Part shown: piece after piece, positions 46,341 through 55,385 of the stretch | Layout of the letters: every line of letters begins with the position of its first letter | Numbering within the stretch: position 1 is the first letter of the stretch | DNA from: JAMQKA01 sp043951865 | GTDB lineage: Bacteria; Bacteroidota; Rhodothermia; Balneolales; Balneolaceae | DNA length: 64,000 nt | Reading direction: 5' to 3' | Assembly (NCBI RefSeq): GCF_043951865.1 | Contig: NZ_JBINJF010000010.1 | Coordinates: 62,001-126,000 of the forward strand | Program-made: the position numbers and the translations under genes | The notes under the pieces: generated by a model | Database searches by the model: none | The model's input: only the letters and a program-made list of their open reading frames with translations | What the model was told of the DNA's origin: nothing

Positions 46341-46749
46341 TTTTATGGATTTAAACTCCACCTGCCCGCCAGCGATATCGGTCACGTGGTGTATGTTATG
46401 CTCACCCCTGCCAACACTGGTGATCGCGCCCCGCTGAAAATGAAAGGCTCTATCGACAAACTGTTTAGCAAACTTTTCAGCGACAAAGGTTATCTCTCGA
46501 AAGCCTTGTTTGAGCAGCTGTTTTTCCAAGGCATACATCTGGTTGCCAAGCTCCGGAAAATATGAAAACCAAGCTGGCGACCCCGATGGCCGAGGCCATT
46601 CTCCTGCGTAAACGAGCCATCCGCTGGCCATTATCGATCAGCTTAAATACATCTTCCAGTTCGAGTATTCCCGGCATCGGAGCCCGAAAAACTTCCTGAT
46701 CAATCTGTTTTCGGCCCTTATTGTTTACAACTTCACCGAGAAAGGCTGA
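46341..46749 (+). pseudogene. Decayed IS982-family transposase, C-terminal fragment
   Basis: Read in the plus frame, FYGFKLHL, KLFSKLFSDKGYLSKALFE, IHLVAKLRK then, after frameshifts, MKTKLATPMAEAILLRKRA, IDQLKYIFQFEYSRHRS and NFLINLFSALIVYNFTEK follow the C-terminal half of IS982-family DDE transposases. One frame change falls at the LRKNMK-type motif (about 46560), where one A seems to be missing; a second lies near 46620. The N-terminal half and the inverted ends are missing, so it is inactive. It lies just past the right edge of the AT-rich block. Confidence 0.8.
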
Positions 46750-46949
46750 GCTTGAAGCAAACCTATGTCGATACCGGGCAATTGTTGCTATTTTAATAGA
46801 TCTTTATGTCGGACTCACATGGTATTAAGTAATATGTACATAAATCAAGTAGACATGGGAAAATGTTTTAACTGAAGGTATTATTTATTTAAAATAATTT
46901 TATGTTAGGGTAATTGTGTACTTAATTTAATTTTTTAATCTACAAAAAA

Positions 46950-47756
46950 ATGATTACAAATCTATTTACCAAGTCGAGTCGTTTTTTTTATTCCTTATTA
47001 TCGATAGTACTTACCATAGTCCTCTTTAATTTTGTTACGGATGAAACGAGGACTGAAAATAATACGTCCGATCAACAAAATATGGCAAGTAAAGAATATT
47101 CTGAACCCAGCAGTGTGTTAATAGTAGGGGGAGGTTCCGCGCACGATTTTGACCGCTGGTTCAACCTTGAGGATTCCAAAACGATTTCAGAGACGGGTGC
47201 TTTGGTACGATATACCGATCAGCCGGAAAATATATCGGCCGTACTTTCACAGATCGATGTTCTCTATTTGAGTAACAATCAGCCGATGCCCGCCACCGGG
47301 GAGTTCAGAAACTCGATATTTGATTTTGTTGAATCTGGTAATGGCCTGCTGTTGGTGCACGCTGCCACGTGGTATAACTGGGAAGACTGGCCGGAATACA
47401 ATAGGGAGCTCGTCGGGGGCGGAACCAGGAGCCATGAGCCGTTTGGTGAATTCCAGGTTGAAGTAACAGATACTGGTCATCCAATCATGGAATCCGTACC
47501 AAGCACCTTCAGTATTATTGACGAGCTCTATCATTTTGAACCGGATGAATCGGGCAAAGAAATACATATTCTGGCCAAAGGAATAGTCCCTGACAGCGGG
47601 GAGGAATATCCAATAGCATGGACACTCATACACGGAAAAGGCAGGATTGTTGGTTTGACACTGGGTCACGACGGGAAGGCACATTACCACCACGCTTACC
47701 GAACCATACTTAAGAATAGTATAGAGTGGCTCAACGACGAACATTCAATTGATTAA
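46950..47756 (+). CDS. ThuA-like domain protein
   Basis: A 268-residue exported protein with an N-terminal hydrophobic signal (FFYSLLSIVLTIVLFNFV). From residue ~50 it is a ThuA/class-I-glutamine-amidotransferase-like fold: SVLIVGGGSAHDFDRWF, IDVLYLSNNQP, GNGLLLVHAATWYNW, GGGTRSHEPFGEF, LTLGHDGKAHYHHAYR. ThuA proteins take part in keto-sugar use (trehalose/maltitol in rhizobia), consistent with the DUF1080 and isomerase genes nearby; the reaction is not settled. ATG 46950 is clear. Confidence 0.8.
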   Translation: MITNLFTKSSRFFYSLLSIVLTIVLFNFVTDETRTENNTSDQQNMASKEYSEPSSVLIVGGGSAHDFDRWFNLEDSKTISETGALVRYTDQPENISAVLSQIDVLYLSNNQPMPATGEFRNSIFDFVESGNGLLLVHAATWYNWEDWPEYNRELVGGGTRSHEPFGEFQVEVTDTGHPIMESVPSTFSIIDELYHFEPDESGKEIHILAKGIVPDSGEEYPIAWTLIHGKGRIVGLTLGHDGKAHYHHAYRTILKNSIEWLNDEHSID

Positions 47757-47811
47757 GCAAAAAGTGAATTTTTGTATCTGGTCCTCTGAAATCTGTTAAA
47801 ACTTTTGCATA

Positions 47812-48019
47812 ATGACCGCTAACTCATCGACCCCAATTGATCGCAGCCGTTTGTTCTGGGCATATGTATCGCCCTGCTGTCAATTACCTTGCCGATTGTT
47901 TTTGTAAGGAATACTTTGGCTTTATTGTGGCGGCCATCTTTTTAATAGTGTACCTGAACGACAAAAAGAAAGGCGGATACAAAGCCGAAAGACTCGGGAA
48001 GCAGGCCACAGAAAATTAA
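47812..48019 (+). pseudogene. Remnant of a membrane transporter (MFS-like N- and C-terminal ends)
   Basis: An ATG at 47812 opens MTANSSTPIDRSRLFWA, which looks like the start of a Bacteroidota MFS permease. After a frame change the next frame reads ICIALLSITLPIVF, and a third segment (YFGFIVAAIFLIVYLNDKKKGGYKAER) looks like a last membrane helix with a basic tail, ending at TAA 48019. The whole core is missing, consistent with internal deletion and frameshift. The family is a guess from these ends. Confidence 0.45.
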
Positions 48020-48107
48020 TGACAAATGATTTGTAACCCTGTAGGTTTCTGAGGATTCTTTTAGAAATCTATTATAGACAATCAATATTAAAAGAGATCT
48101 AATTACA

Positions 48108-48524
48108 ATGGCAGATATTTCCTCAAAATTTTTAACCAGGGATAATGTAACACCGGAAAAACTGGAACGGGGTATCCACCACTGGTTGTCCTCACCGGAA
48201 ACGACCGGCAGCAACCAGCTTATCACGGTCCGGGTGGAAGTGCAGCCGGGCAACGGGCATCCGTTCCACCGGCACCCCAATATGGAGGAGATTATATATG
48301 TGCTTTCCGGGCAGGCCGAGCAGTGGCTGGAGCAGGAATCCAAAATTCTGAAAAGAAATGAAGCGGTTTTTATCCCTGAAAATGTGATCCATGCCACCTT
48401 TAATGCCTCCGCCGAGGAGCCGCTGGAGTTCCTGGCCATCCTTTCCCCGGCCCATGACCTGGACGGGGACGGAATGGTAGATGTGAGCGGGCAGGAGCCG
48501 TGGAAAAGTCTGTCGAAAATATAG
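48108..48524 (+). CDS. Cupin-domain protein
   Basis: A 138-residue single-domain cupin. The first motif reads GHPFHRHPNMEEIIYVLSG (metal ligands His, His, Glu), the second PENVIHATFNAS. Small stand-alone cupins can be isomerases, lyases or binding proteins; the substrate is unknown. It starts at ATG 48108 and precedes the Tm-1-like pair by 52 bp, so it is probably part of that operon (48108-50649). Confidence 0.85.
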   Translation: MADISSKFLTRDNVTPEKLERGIHHWLSSPETTGSNQLITVRVEVQPGNGHPFHRHPNMEEIIYVLSGQAEQWLEQESKILKRNEAVFIPENVIHATFNASAEEPLEFLAILSPAHDLDGDGMVDVSGQEPWKSLSKI

Positions 48525-48576
48525 TCCGCGATGTATCCCTGAACCTGGAATGTTAAATTAGCAAAATCGGTCGAAA

Positions 48577-49809
48577 ATGGCTGAAACCGTCTTACTTATC
48601 GGTACCTTTGATACCAAGGGGGAGGAATTTGCCTTTGTTCGGGATCAAATTGAAACCAACGGCTGTTCTGTGCTGCTCATGGATATCGGTGTGCTGGAGG
48701 ATCCAACGATTGCACCTGATATTTCAGCTGAAGAAGTGGCACAGGCAGGGGGGAGCTCCCTTACCAGCCTGCGCAGGCTGGCGGACCGCACCGAGGCTTT
48801 TGAAGTGATGACCGAGGGAATTAAAAAACTGACTCCCCGGCTCTATGAAGAAGGCGCGTTTGACGGGGTGTTGAGCCTGGGCGGCGGCAGCGGCACCATG
48901 ATGGCTACGGCCGCCATGCGCGAACTGCCGCTTGGTGTGCCGAAACTGATGGTGTCGTCGGTGGCTTCCGGGGATATCAGCGCGTACGTGGATATTAAGG
49001 ATCTGACCTTTATGTATTCCGTGGCAGATATTGCCGGGCTCAATCGCCTCACCCGGAACATCTTGGCGAATGCCGCGGGAGCAGTTTGTGGAATGGTGCA
49101 GCGACAAGAAGTGGATCAGAAAGATCAGCCCCTCGTTGCTGCCACCATGTTTGGCGTGACCACGCCCTGCGTAACCCGAGTCCGGGGAAAGCTGGAGGAT
49201 GCGGGGTATGAGGTGGTCGTGTTCCACGCTACGGGTACGGGGGGACGAACCATGGAGCTGATGATTCGCGAAGGACTGGTAACGGGCGTTGCCGATGTGA
49301 CCACTACAGAATGGTGCGATGAAGTGGCCGGTGGTTTTTTGTCTGCCGGCCCGGACAGGCTCAGTGCCGCGGGACAGGCGGGTATCCCCCAGGTGGTATC
49401 CTGCGGGGCGTTGGACATGGTGAATTTTTTTGCACCCGATACCGTGCCCGAAAAATACCGGTCACGAAATCTCTTTAATCATACCTCCACGGTAACGTTA
49501 ATGCGAACCAGTCCGGAGGAATGCCGTGAGATCGGGAAACGCATCGCCGGGAAACTGAATCAGTCCACCGGGCCTACGGCCTTGATGATACCGTTGAAGG
49601 GCGTCAGTAAAATTGATAACGAGGGAGAAGCTTTTTTTGATCCCGAAGCCGATAAAGCCCTCTTTGATGCATTACAAGAGCATACCAATGAGAATATTTT
49701 ACTTAAAGAGCTGAACCTGCATATTAATGACAAGGAATTTGCTGATGCCATAGCGGATCAGCTGCTTACTTTTTTAAATCATCAACAAACCGAACTTAAC
49801 CAGGAATAA
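48577..49809 (+). CDS. Tm-1-like ATP-binding protein (UPF0261)
   Basis: A 410-residue cytoplasmic protein. The N-terminus LLIGTFDTKGEEFAFVRDQIETNG and the later LGGGSGTMMATAAMRELP, TPCVTRVRGKLE and FNHTSTVTLMRTSPEEC are family hallmarks. The plant virus-resistance protein Tm-1 is a fusion of this domain with the TIM-barrel domain encoded by the next gene. The bacterial role is unknown; ATP binding at the domain interface is known for Tm-1. ATG 48577; the next gene begins 3 bp after its stop. Confidence 0.88.
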   Translation: MAETVLLIGTFDTKGEEFAFVRDQIETNGCSVLLMDIGVLEDPTIAPDISAEEVAQAGGSSLTSLRRLADRTEAFEVMTEGIKKLTPRLYEEGAFDGVLSLGGGSGTMMATAAMRELPLGVPKLMVSSVASGDISAYVDIKDLTFMYSVADIAGLNRLTRNILANAAGAVCGMVQRQEVDQKDQPLVAATMFGVTTPCVTRVRGKLEDAGYEVVVFHATGTGGRTMELMIREGLVTGVADVTTTEWCDEVAGGFLSAGPDRLSAAGQAGIPQVVSCGALDMVNFFAPDTVPEKYRSRNLFNHTSTVTLMRTSPEECREIGKRIAGKLNQSTGPTALMIPLKGVSKIDNEGEAFFDPEADKALFDALQEHTNENILLKELNLHINDKEFADAIADQLLTFLNHQQTELNQE

Positions 49810-49812
49810 GTC

Positions 49813-50649
49813 ATGCCATTTATACCTTACCAGGAATGCTTGAAACGACTGCGCTCCCAGATTGACCAAAAAAAACCGATTATCGGGGCCGGTGCAGGCA
49901 CCGGAATTTCGGCTAAGTTTGCCGAGCGCGGCGGTGTGGATATCATCATTATTTACAACTCGGGTCGCTACCGCATGGCGGGGCGGGGCAGCGCCGCTGG
50001 AATTCTGGCCTACGGGGATGCCAACGAAATCGTTGTCGATATGGCCGGTGAGGTACTACCTGTGGTACAGGATACGCCGGTATTGGCCGGGGTGAACGGG
50101 ACGGACCCCTTCCGGTTGATGCCCGCATTTCTTAAAGAGCTGAAAGAGATGGGTTTTGACGGTGTCCAGAACTTTCCCACGGTGGGCGTCATTGACGGTA
50201 ACTTTCGGCAAATTCTGGAAGAAACAGGAATGAGTTTTGATTTGGAAATTGAGATGGTCCGTATTGCCCATGAGATGGATATGCTGACCTGCCCGTACGT
50301 GTTTGACGTGGAACAGGCCGAAAAGATGACCGAAGCGGGGGCCGATGTTATTGTGGCTCACATGAATACTACGGTCAAAGGCTCGATCGGGGTCAGCTCG
50401 GATGTAGCCCCATCACTTGAAGAGTCCGCCGAGCGGGTGCAGGCCATTCATGACGCCGCCAAAGCGATTCGGGACGATGTCATTGTGCTCTGTCACGGCG
50501 GACCGATTGCCGAGCCGCAAGATGCCCAGTATATCTTTGATCATACCGAGGGAACCGCTGGCTTTTTTGGAGCATCAAGCATCGAGCGGCTGGCCACGGA
50601 GCCGGCTATTGAGAAGCAGGCACGAACGTTCAAAGAACTCAAAATATAG
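49813..50649 (+). CDS. Phosphoenolpyruvate-hydrolase-family TIM-barrel protein (Tm-1 C-terminal type)
   Basis: A 278-residue TIM-barrel protein with IGAGAGTGISAKFAERGGVD, IYNSGRYRMAGRGSAAG, VLAGVNGTDPFR, GFDGVQNFPTVGVIDG and VLCHGGPIAEP. It belongs to the PEP-mutase/hydrolase-like family and corresponds to the C-terminal part of plant Tm-1. It is coupled to the UPF0261 gene (3-bp gap). A C-C bond hydrolase or lyase for a sugar-derived acid is a reasonable guess; nothing in sequence fixes the substrate. Confidence 0.88.
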   Translation: MPFIPYQECLKRLRSQIDQKKPIIGAGAGTGISAKFAERGGVDIIIIYNSGRYRMAGRGSAAGILAYGDANEIVVDMAGEVLPVVQDTPVLAGVNGTDPFRLMPAFLKELKEMGFDGVQNFPTVGVIDGNFRQILEETGMSFDLEIEMVRIAHEMDMLTCPYVFDVEQAEKMTEAGADVIVAHMNTTVKGSIGVSSDVAPSLEESAERVQAIHDAAKAIRDDVIVLCHGGPIAEPQDAQYIFDHTEGTAGFFGASSIERLATEPAIEKQARTFKELKI

Positions 50650-50702
50650 GAGCAAAAATACAGGGCTTGGGGAGAAACTCCCGGAGCCCTTCACAGTTTT
50701 TA

Positions 50703-53700
50703 ATGAAAGAGCTAAATATGATGGTTTGGGAAAAAGTAATGAAGGGATTGTTGGGAGTTATAACATTAGTAGGCATTGCGATATTAATAAGCGCATGTAG
50801 TCAGCCGCAGCAAGACGCATCCCAGTCGGATGGTCGCCTCAAAGTATTGTTTTTGGGGGATGACCGCGGCCACCAGCCCCACGTTCGGCTGCGTGATGTA
50901 ACCCGGCCGATGCTGGACCGGGGCATCGAATTGTTTTATTCCAGCGATATTGATGAACTGGAATTCGAAAATCTACAGCAATATGACGCATTACTACTCT
51001 ATGCTAACTACCACGCCCCGGACTATCCGGAACTCCCGAAAGAAAAAGAGCAGGCGCTGGTACATTATGTGGAACAGGGCGGGGGCTTTGTGCCTGTCCA
51101 TGCTGCCTCCGGTAACTTTCGCAACTCTGAGGCTTATATCAACCTGGTCGGGGCGGCTTTTGAAAGCCACGGTACAGGCGTATTCAGCACGCGGATCGCC
51201 GAACCCGACCACCCGGTGATGCAGGGTTTTGAAGGATTTGAAAGCTGGGATGAAACCTATGTGCACCAAAAGCATAACACCGAAAATCGTACGGTACTGA
51301 GCTATAGGGATGATGAACCGTGGACCTGGGTCCGTACGCAAGGTGATGGCCGGGTATTTTACACCGCCTGGGGGCATGATGAGCGCACCTGGCAAAATCC
51401 GGGCTTTCACGAGCTGCTTGAGCGTGGTATTCGCTGGGCAGCCGGACAGGACGTGCAACAGGAGCTGGCCAACCGTAAAATTGAGAATCCTTTTGAATAT
51501 GTAGTGCTGGATGTGCCTTATCCGCCGCCCCACAAAGAGCGCCTGCGCTATGAGGAGGAGGTCGGGCCGATGGACCGCGATTCCAACTACCCGATGTATT
51601 ATAAGCAGCAGAAGGCGCTTTCCCCCGAAAAGTCCATGGAGCGGATGATTCTGCCGCCGGGCTTCAAGGTGGAACTGTTTGCCTCGGAACCGGATATTGT
51701 GAATCCCATCGCCATGAACTGGGACGAGCAGGGACGGCTTTGGGTGGTGGAGTCCATTGAGTATCCCTATCCCCGTGAATTCTGGCCGGATGGTGGCGGC
51801 AAGGATAGAATCATGATTCTTGAAGATACTAACGATGACGGCAAAGCGGATACGTTTACCGAATTTGCCGACAGTCTCAACATTCCCACCAGTATCACTT
51901 TTGCCAACGGAGGGGTGATTGTACACCAGGCGCCACAAACCTTGTTTTTGAAGGATACCGATGGTGACGACAAGGCCGATGTCCGCCGTGTTCTCTTCGA
52001 AGGATGGAGCCAGTATGATACTCATGCCGGTCCCAATCACCTTCGCTACGGACTGGATAACTGGATTTGGGGTGTCGTGGGGTACTCCGGTTTTGAAGGG
52101 ACTATCGGTGGAGAAAGGCATGAATTCCGCATGGGGACCTATCGGTTTAAAAAGGATGGTTCGGAGTTTGAGTTTTTGCAGCGAACCAATAACAATACCT
52201 GGGGGTTCGGCTTTAACGAAGGGGGCGATGCCTTTATATCGACGGCCAACGGGAACCCCAGCACACATTTTACAATCCCTCAACGGCATTACAGTAAGCT
52301 CTCTTCACTGAGTGATTCCAATACGGATCGCCTTACAAATACAGCCCGAGCCATTACATTAACGAACCTGTTCCGCCAGGTGGACTGGGTGGGAGCATAC
52401 ACGGCCGGATCGGGACACGCGGTTTACACGGCACGCAGCTACCCGGAAAAATATTGGAACAAACGCGCTTTCGTTATGGATCCGACTATGCAGATGGTAG
52501 GCGAATTTATTCTGGAAGAAGAAGGTTCTGGTTACAGCGCTCATAATCCGCGAAACCTGGTGGCGAGTGATGATGAGTGGTTTTCGCCGGTAGTTGCAGA
52601 TGTGGGGCCCGACGGTCAGGTCTGGATGGCCGACTGGTACAATTATATCAACCAGCATAATGCCGAAAGTGACCGGCAGGAACCCACGCCGGGTAACGCA
52701 TATGCCAACCCCTTGCGGGATCGCCAGCATGGCCGCATCTATCGCATCGTATATGAGGATGGAGCGTCAACCGAGAATATGTCCCTCAAAGGGGCTTCTG
52801 CTGAAAAGCTGGTCGAGACGTTAACGCATGAGAACATGCTGTGGCGCAGGCATGCCCAGCGCCTGCTGGTAGACCGCGGCGAGGGGGATGTGGTTCCCCA
52901 GCTTATTGAACTCGTCAATGATAAAGGAGCGGATCAAATAGGACTAAATCCCGGGGTTATCCATGGAATGTGGACACTGCACGGGCTCGATCAGATGGAC
53001 GGCAGCAATCAAGAGGCATTGCAGGCTGCCATCGGTGCACTCGATCACCCCTCCGCTGATGTTCGCAAAAATGCCCTGCAGGTGTTGCCTGAGACGCGGG
53101 ATGTACTGCAGATTATTCTGGACAGCGGGATATTGCGGGACGAAGATCCCAAAGTACAAAAGCAGGCCCTTCTCACATTAATCGATATGCCGGTATCGGT
53201 GCAGGCCGGGCAGGCGATATTTGACCTGCTGGAGGCTGTGCAGGAACAAGAGGATCGCTGGCTGATGGAAGCGGGGGCACTGGCCGCCTCCACCCATAAC
53301 GGGGGATTCCTGGGTGCCGCAGATGCCGCGGGTATGCTGCCAAATAATGTAAGTGTGGAGGAAGATGACCTTGGGCTGGAAAACATTATTGCCATGGTGC
53401 TGCAGCAGCATCCCAATGCGCTGGAAGGCAGCGGCAGTTCCGTAACACAAAGCGAGGATACAGCTGAACAGGTAGATGCCGTGCTGCAGCTTGGAGTGAC
53501 TCCAAATGTGCTGAAATTCAACAAGGAGGAACTGCGCGCCACGGTGGGACAGACTATTCGGCTGACGTTTACCAACACCGGTAATATGGAGCATAATATG
53601 CTGCTGGTGACACCCGGTTCTGTCCAGGAGGTAGGCACCCTCGCCGATGAACTTGTCGCCAATATGGAAGGTCGCCAGCGGGATTATGTGCCCGATTCAC

Positions 53701-53855
53701 CGAAAGTCCTTGAAAGCACCCCGATACTGCAACCGGGTGAATCCTATGATATTACATTTACGGTTCCCTCCGAGCCGGGGGAGTACACGCTGATTTGCAC
53801 GATTCCCGGCCACTGGCGTACCATGCAGACCACGCTCATTGTCGAGCCTTCTTAA
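50703..53855 (+). CDS. ThuA + PVC-type dehydrogenase propeller + HEAT + azurin fusion lipoprotein
   Basis: A 1050-residue lipoprotein (IAILISAC, Cys32). Residues ~45-260 are ThuA-like (VLFLGDDRGHQPHVR, GGGFVPVHAASGNFRN, FYTAWGHDERTW); ~310-690 a membrane-bound-dehydrogenase propeller of Planctomycetes type (PPGFKVELFASEPDI, DRIMILEDTNDDGKAD, GPNHLRYGLDNW, WMADWYN); ~700-870 HEAT-like helices; ~935-1050 an azurin-like domain with Cys1032, His1037 and Met1041 plus the EHNM histidine. Family members often end in a cytochrome c domain (CxxCH); here a copper domain takes its place. The inferred role is sugar oxidation on the periplasmic face. ATG 50703 fits the lipoprotein signal better than TTG 50667. 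Confidence 0.82.
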   Translation: MKELNMMVWEKVMKGLLGVITLVGIAILISACSQPQQDASQSDGRLKVLFLGDDRGHQPHVRLRDVTRPMLDRGIELFYSSDIDELEFENLQQYDALLLYANYHAPDYPELPKEKEQALVHYVEQGGGFVPVHAASGNFRNSEAYINLVGAAFESHGTGVFSTRIAEPDHPVMQGFEGFESWDETYVHQKHNTENRTVLSYRDDEPWTWVRTQGDGRVFYTAWGHDERTWQNPGFHELLERGIRWAAGQDVQQELANRKIENPFEYVVLDVPYPPPHKERLRYEEEVGPMDRDSNYPMYYKQQKALSPEKSMERMILPPGFKVELFASEPDIVNPIAMNWDEQGRLWVVESIEYPYPREFWPDGGGKDRIMILEDTNDDGKADTFTEFADSLNIPTSITFANGGVIVHQAPQTLFLKDTDGDDKADVRRVLFEGWSQYDTHAGPNHLRYGLDNWIWGVVGYSGFEGTIGGERHEFRMGTYRFKKDGSEFEFLQRTNNNTWGFGFNEGGDAFISTANGNPSTHFTIPQRHYSKLSSLSDSNTDRLTNTARAITLTNLFRQVDWVGAYTAGSGHAVYTARSYPEKYWNKRAFVMDPTMQMVGEFILEEEGSGYSAHNPRNLVASDDEWFSPVVADVGPDGQVWMADWYNYINQHNAESDRQEPTPGNAYANPLRDRQHGRIYRIVYEDGASTENMSLKGASAEKLVETLTHENMLWRRHAQRLLVDRGEGDVVPQLIELVNDKGADQIGLNPGVIHGMWTLHGLDQMDGSNQEALQAAIGALDHPSADVRKNALQVLPETRDVLQIILDSGILRDEDPKVQKQALLTLIDMPVSVQAGQAIFDLLEAVQEQEDRWLMEAGALAASTHNGGFLGAADAAGMLPNNVSVEEDDLGLENIIAMVLQQHPNALEGSGSSVTQSEDTAEQVDAVLQLGVTPNVLKFNKEELRATVGQTIRLTFTNTGNMEHNMLLVTPGSVQEVGTLADELVANMEGRQRDYVPDSPKVLESTPILQPGESYDITFTVPSEPGEYTLICTIPGHWRTMQTTLIVEPS

Positions 53856-53922
53856 CATTAAGTGATTGATAACCCACTTTATGAAAAAGAATCTCGAATA
53901 GGTAGATCCGAATAAATCCAAT

Positions 53923-55014
53923 ATGGCAAGGCTGCTCGTATTTTTTTGCGTTTCCTTATTTCTGTTGAACAGTTGTTCAACAACGAAAACGGACATGGGA
54001 TCAGAAAATAAACAGGAAACCACATCTTGTAACTCAACCTTTACGAATCCTGTGATGGACGGTGCCGACCCGTGGGTAATCAAAAAAGATGGGTACTACT
54101 ACTTCTGTGAGTCCAGGGAGGGAGGCATCCATATCGCCAAATCCAGGAAACTGACGGAGCCCCAAAACTGGACCCGGGTTTGGCAGCAGCCTGCTGAGGG
54201 GTGGAACAGCTCCCACTTGTGGGCACCGGAGCTGCATTATATCCAGGGGAAATGGTATGTTTATTATACAGCCGGAGAGGCCGGACCACCGTTTATTCAT
54301 CAGCGGTCTGGAGTACTGGAAGGCTCCAGCCAAGACCCGCAGGAAAGCTTTGAGGAGAAGGGACAGCTCTACACCGGCGATGATATCTCAAATCGAACGA
54401 ATAATACCTGGGCCATAGATCTGACACCCTTGAAGCTGGGTGATCAGTTATACGGAATTTGGTCGGGATGGAAGCAAAACAGGAACGACGATGCCACCAC
54501 CCAGCACCTGTATATCGCCAAAATGGAAAACCCGTGGACGATAAGCTCGAGCCGCGTGCTGATCTCATCGCCTGAAGAATCCTGGGAGCGGGGGAACGAA
54601 GTGGATTTTGGCATCAACGAAGGGCCCGAAGTGCTGAGACATGGCGATGATGTTTTCGTGATCTATTCCACGCGTGAATCATGGCTGCCCCAATACAGGC
54701 TGGGCCAGCTAAGGCTGGCAGGAACCGATGCAGATCCCATGAATCCTGAAAACTGGACCAAGACAGGACCGGTATTCCAGGGAACAGAGAGTGTCCACGG
54801 CGTCGGGCATGCCAGCTTTACCACATCTCCGGACAGCATCGAACACTGGATTATTTACCATTCCAAAAAATCGACCGAGCCCGGCTGGAACCGGGACATC
54901 CGCATGCAGCCGTTTAGCTGGAATGAGGATGGTTCACCTGACTTCGGCACGCCTGCAAACACCGGCGTGCCGATGCCCGTACCTTCTGGTCAATGTGATA
55001 GAAAAATGCAGTAA
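53923..55014 (+). CDS. GH43-like glycoside hydrolase lipoprotein
   Basis: A 363-residue lipoprotein (LFLLNSC, Cys18) with a five-bladed propeller fold of clan GH-F. Likely catalytic residues are Asp49 (base, in GADPWV), Asp166 (TWAIDLTP) and Glu233 (acid, in NEGPEV). GH43 enzymes are mostly alpha-L-arabinofuranosidases and beta-xylosidases; conserved HLWAPELHYIQGKWYVYYT supports the family. ATG 53923. It is the only classical glycosidase in the window and hints that the imported glycan contains arabinose or xylose. Confidence 0.85.
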   Translation: MARLLVFFCVSLFLLNSCSTTKTDMGSENKQETTSCNSTFTNPVMDGADPWVIKKDGYYYFCESREGGIHIAKSRKLTEPQNWTRVWQQPAEGWNSSHLWAPELHYIQGKWYVYYTAGEAGPPFIHQRSGVLEGSSQDPQESFEEKGQLYTGDDISNRTNNTWAIDLTPLKLGDQLYGIWSGWKQNRNDDATTQHLYIAKMENPWTISSSRVLISSPEESWERGNEVDFGINEGPEVLRHGDDVFVIYSTRESWLPQYRLGQLRLAGTDADPMNPENWTKTGPVFQGTESVHGVGHASFTTSPDSIEHWIIYHSKKSTEPGWNRDIRMQPFSWNEDGSPDFGTPANTGVPMPVPSGQCDRKMQ

Positions 55015-55385
55015 GCTTACCGGCTTTGGAGATAACGGAATAAGATTTGTGCCTAACATTGAGTTCAACAATGCTATTTACCCTGTTTATTTTTTAAAAG
55101 CCACTGAATTATTTGCTACTATCCAATTTGACTCTTTCGCCTTAATTTGAATCCGACACATTTTACAGGCAGTCCTATTTAATTTGCAAGTGTTATTTTT
55201 ACAGCTATTTTATAATTGCAAAAAAGGGGAAATCTTTATTCTTATCTGGGATCGGCGGCTCCTTTCATTTGGAGTAAAAACGGGATTACTTCTTGGTCGA
55301 GGATAAAATAGGTTTCATGGCAAAAGAGGGTTAATACAACCTTTGGTAACCACGCAAGACTGATAAATATCTTATATCTGGGATA
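55015..55385. other. Intergenic region before PUL 2
   Basis: 371 bp between the GH43 gene and the second sigma gene. The stop of the GH43 gene lies in a 10-bp palindrome, GTAAGCTTAC (55011-55020). I see no gene and no clear terminator; the sigma-gene promoter must lie near the end. Confidence 0.3.

Noticed and set aside
46326..46677. Two overlapping minus-strand frames (101 and 66 codons)
   Set aside because: The plus strand of the same stretch reads as an IS982 transposase remnant, so these are shadows of it.
50994..52289. A 431-codon open frame on the minus strand
   Set aside because: It lies wholly antisense to the propeller part of the well-supported fusion gene at 50703, and its translation shows no family features.
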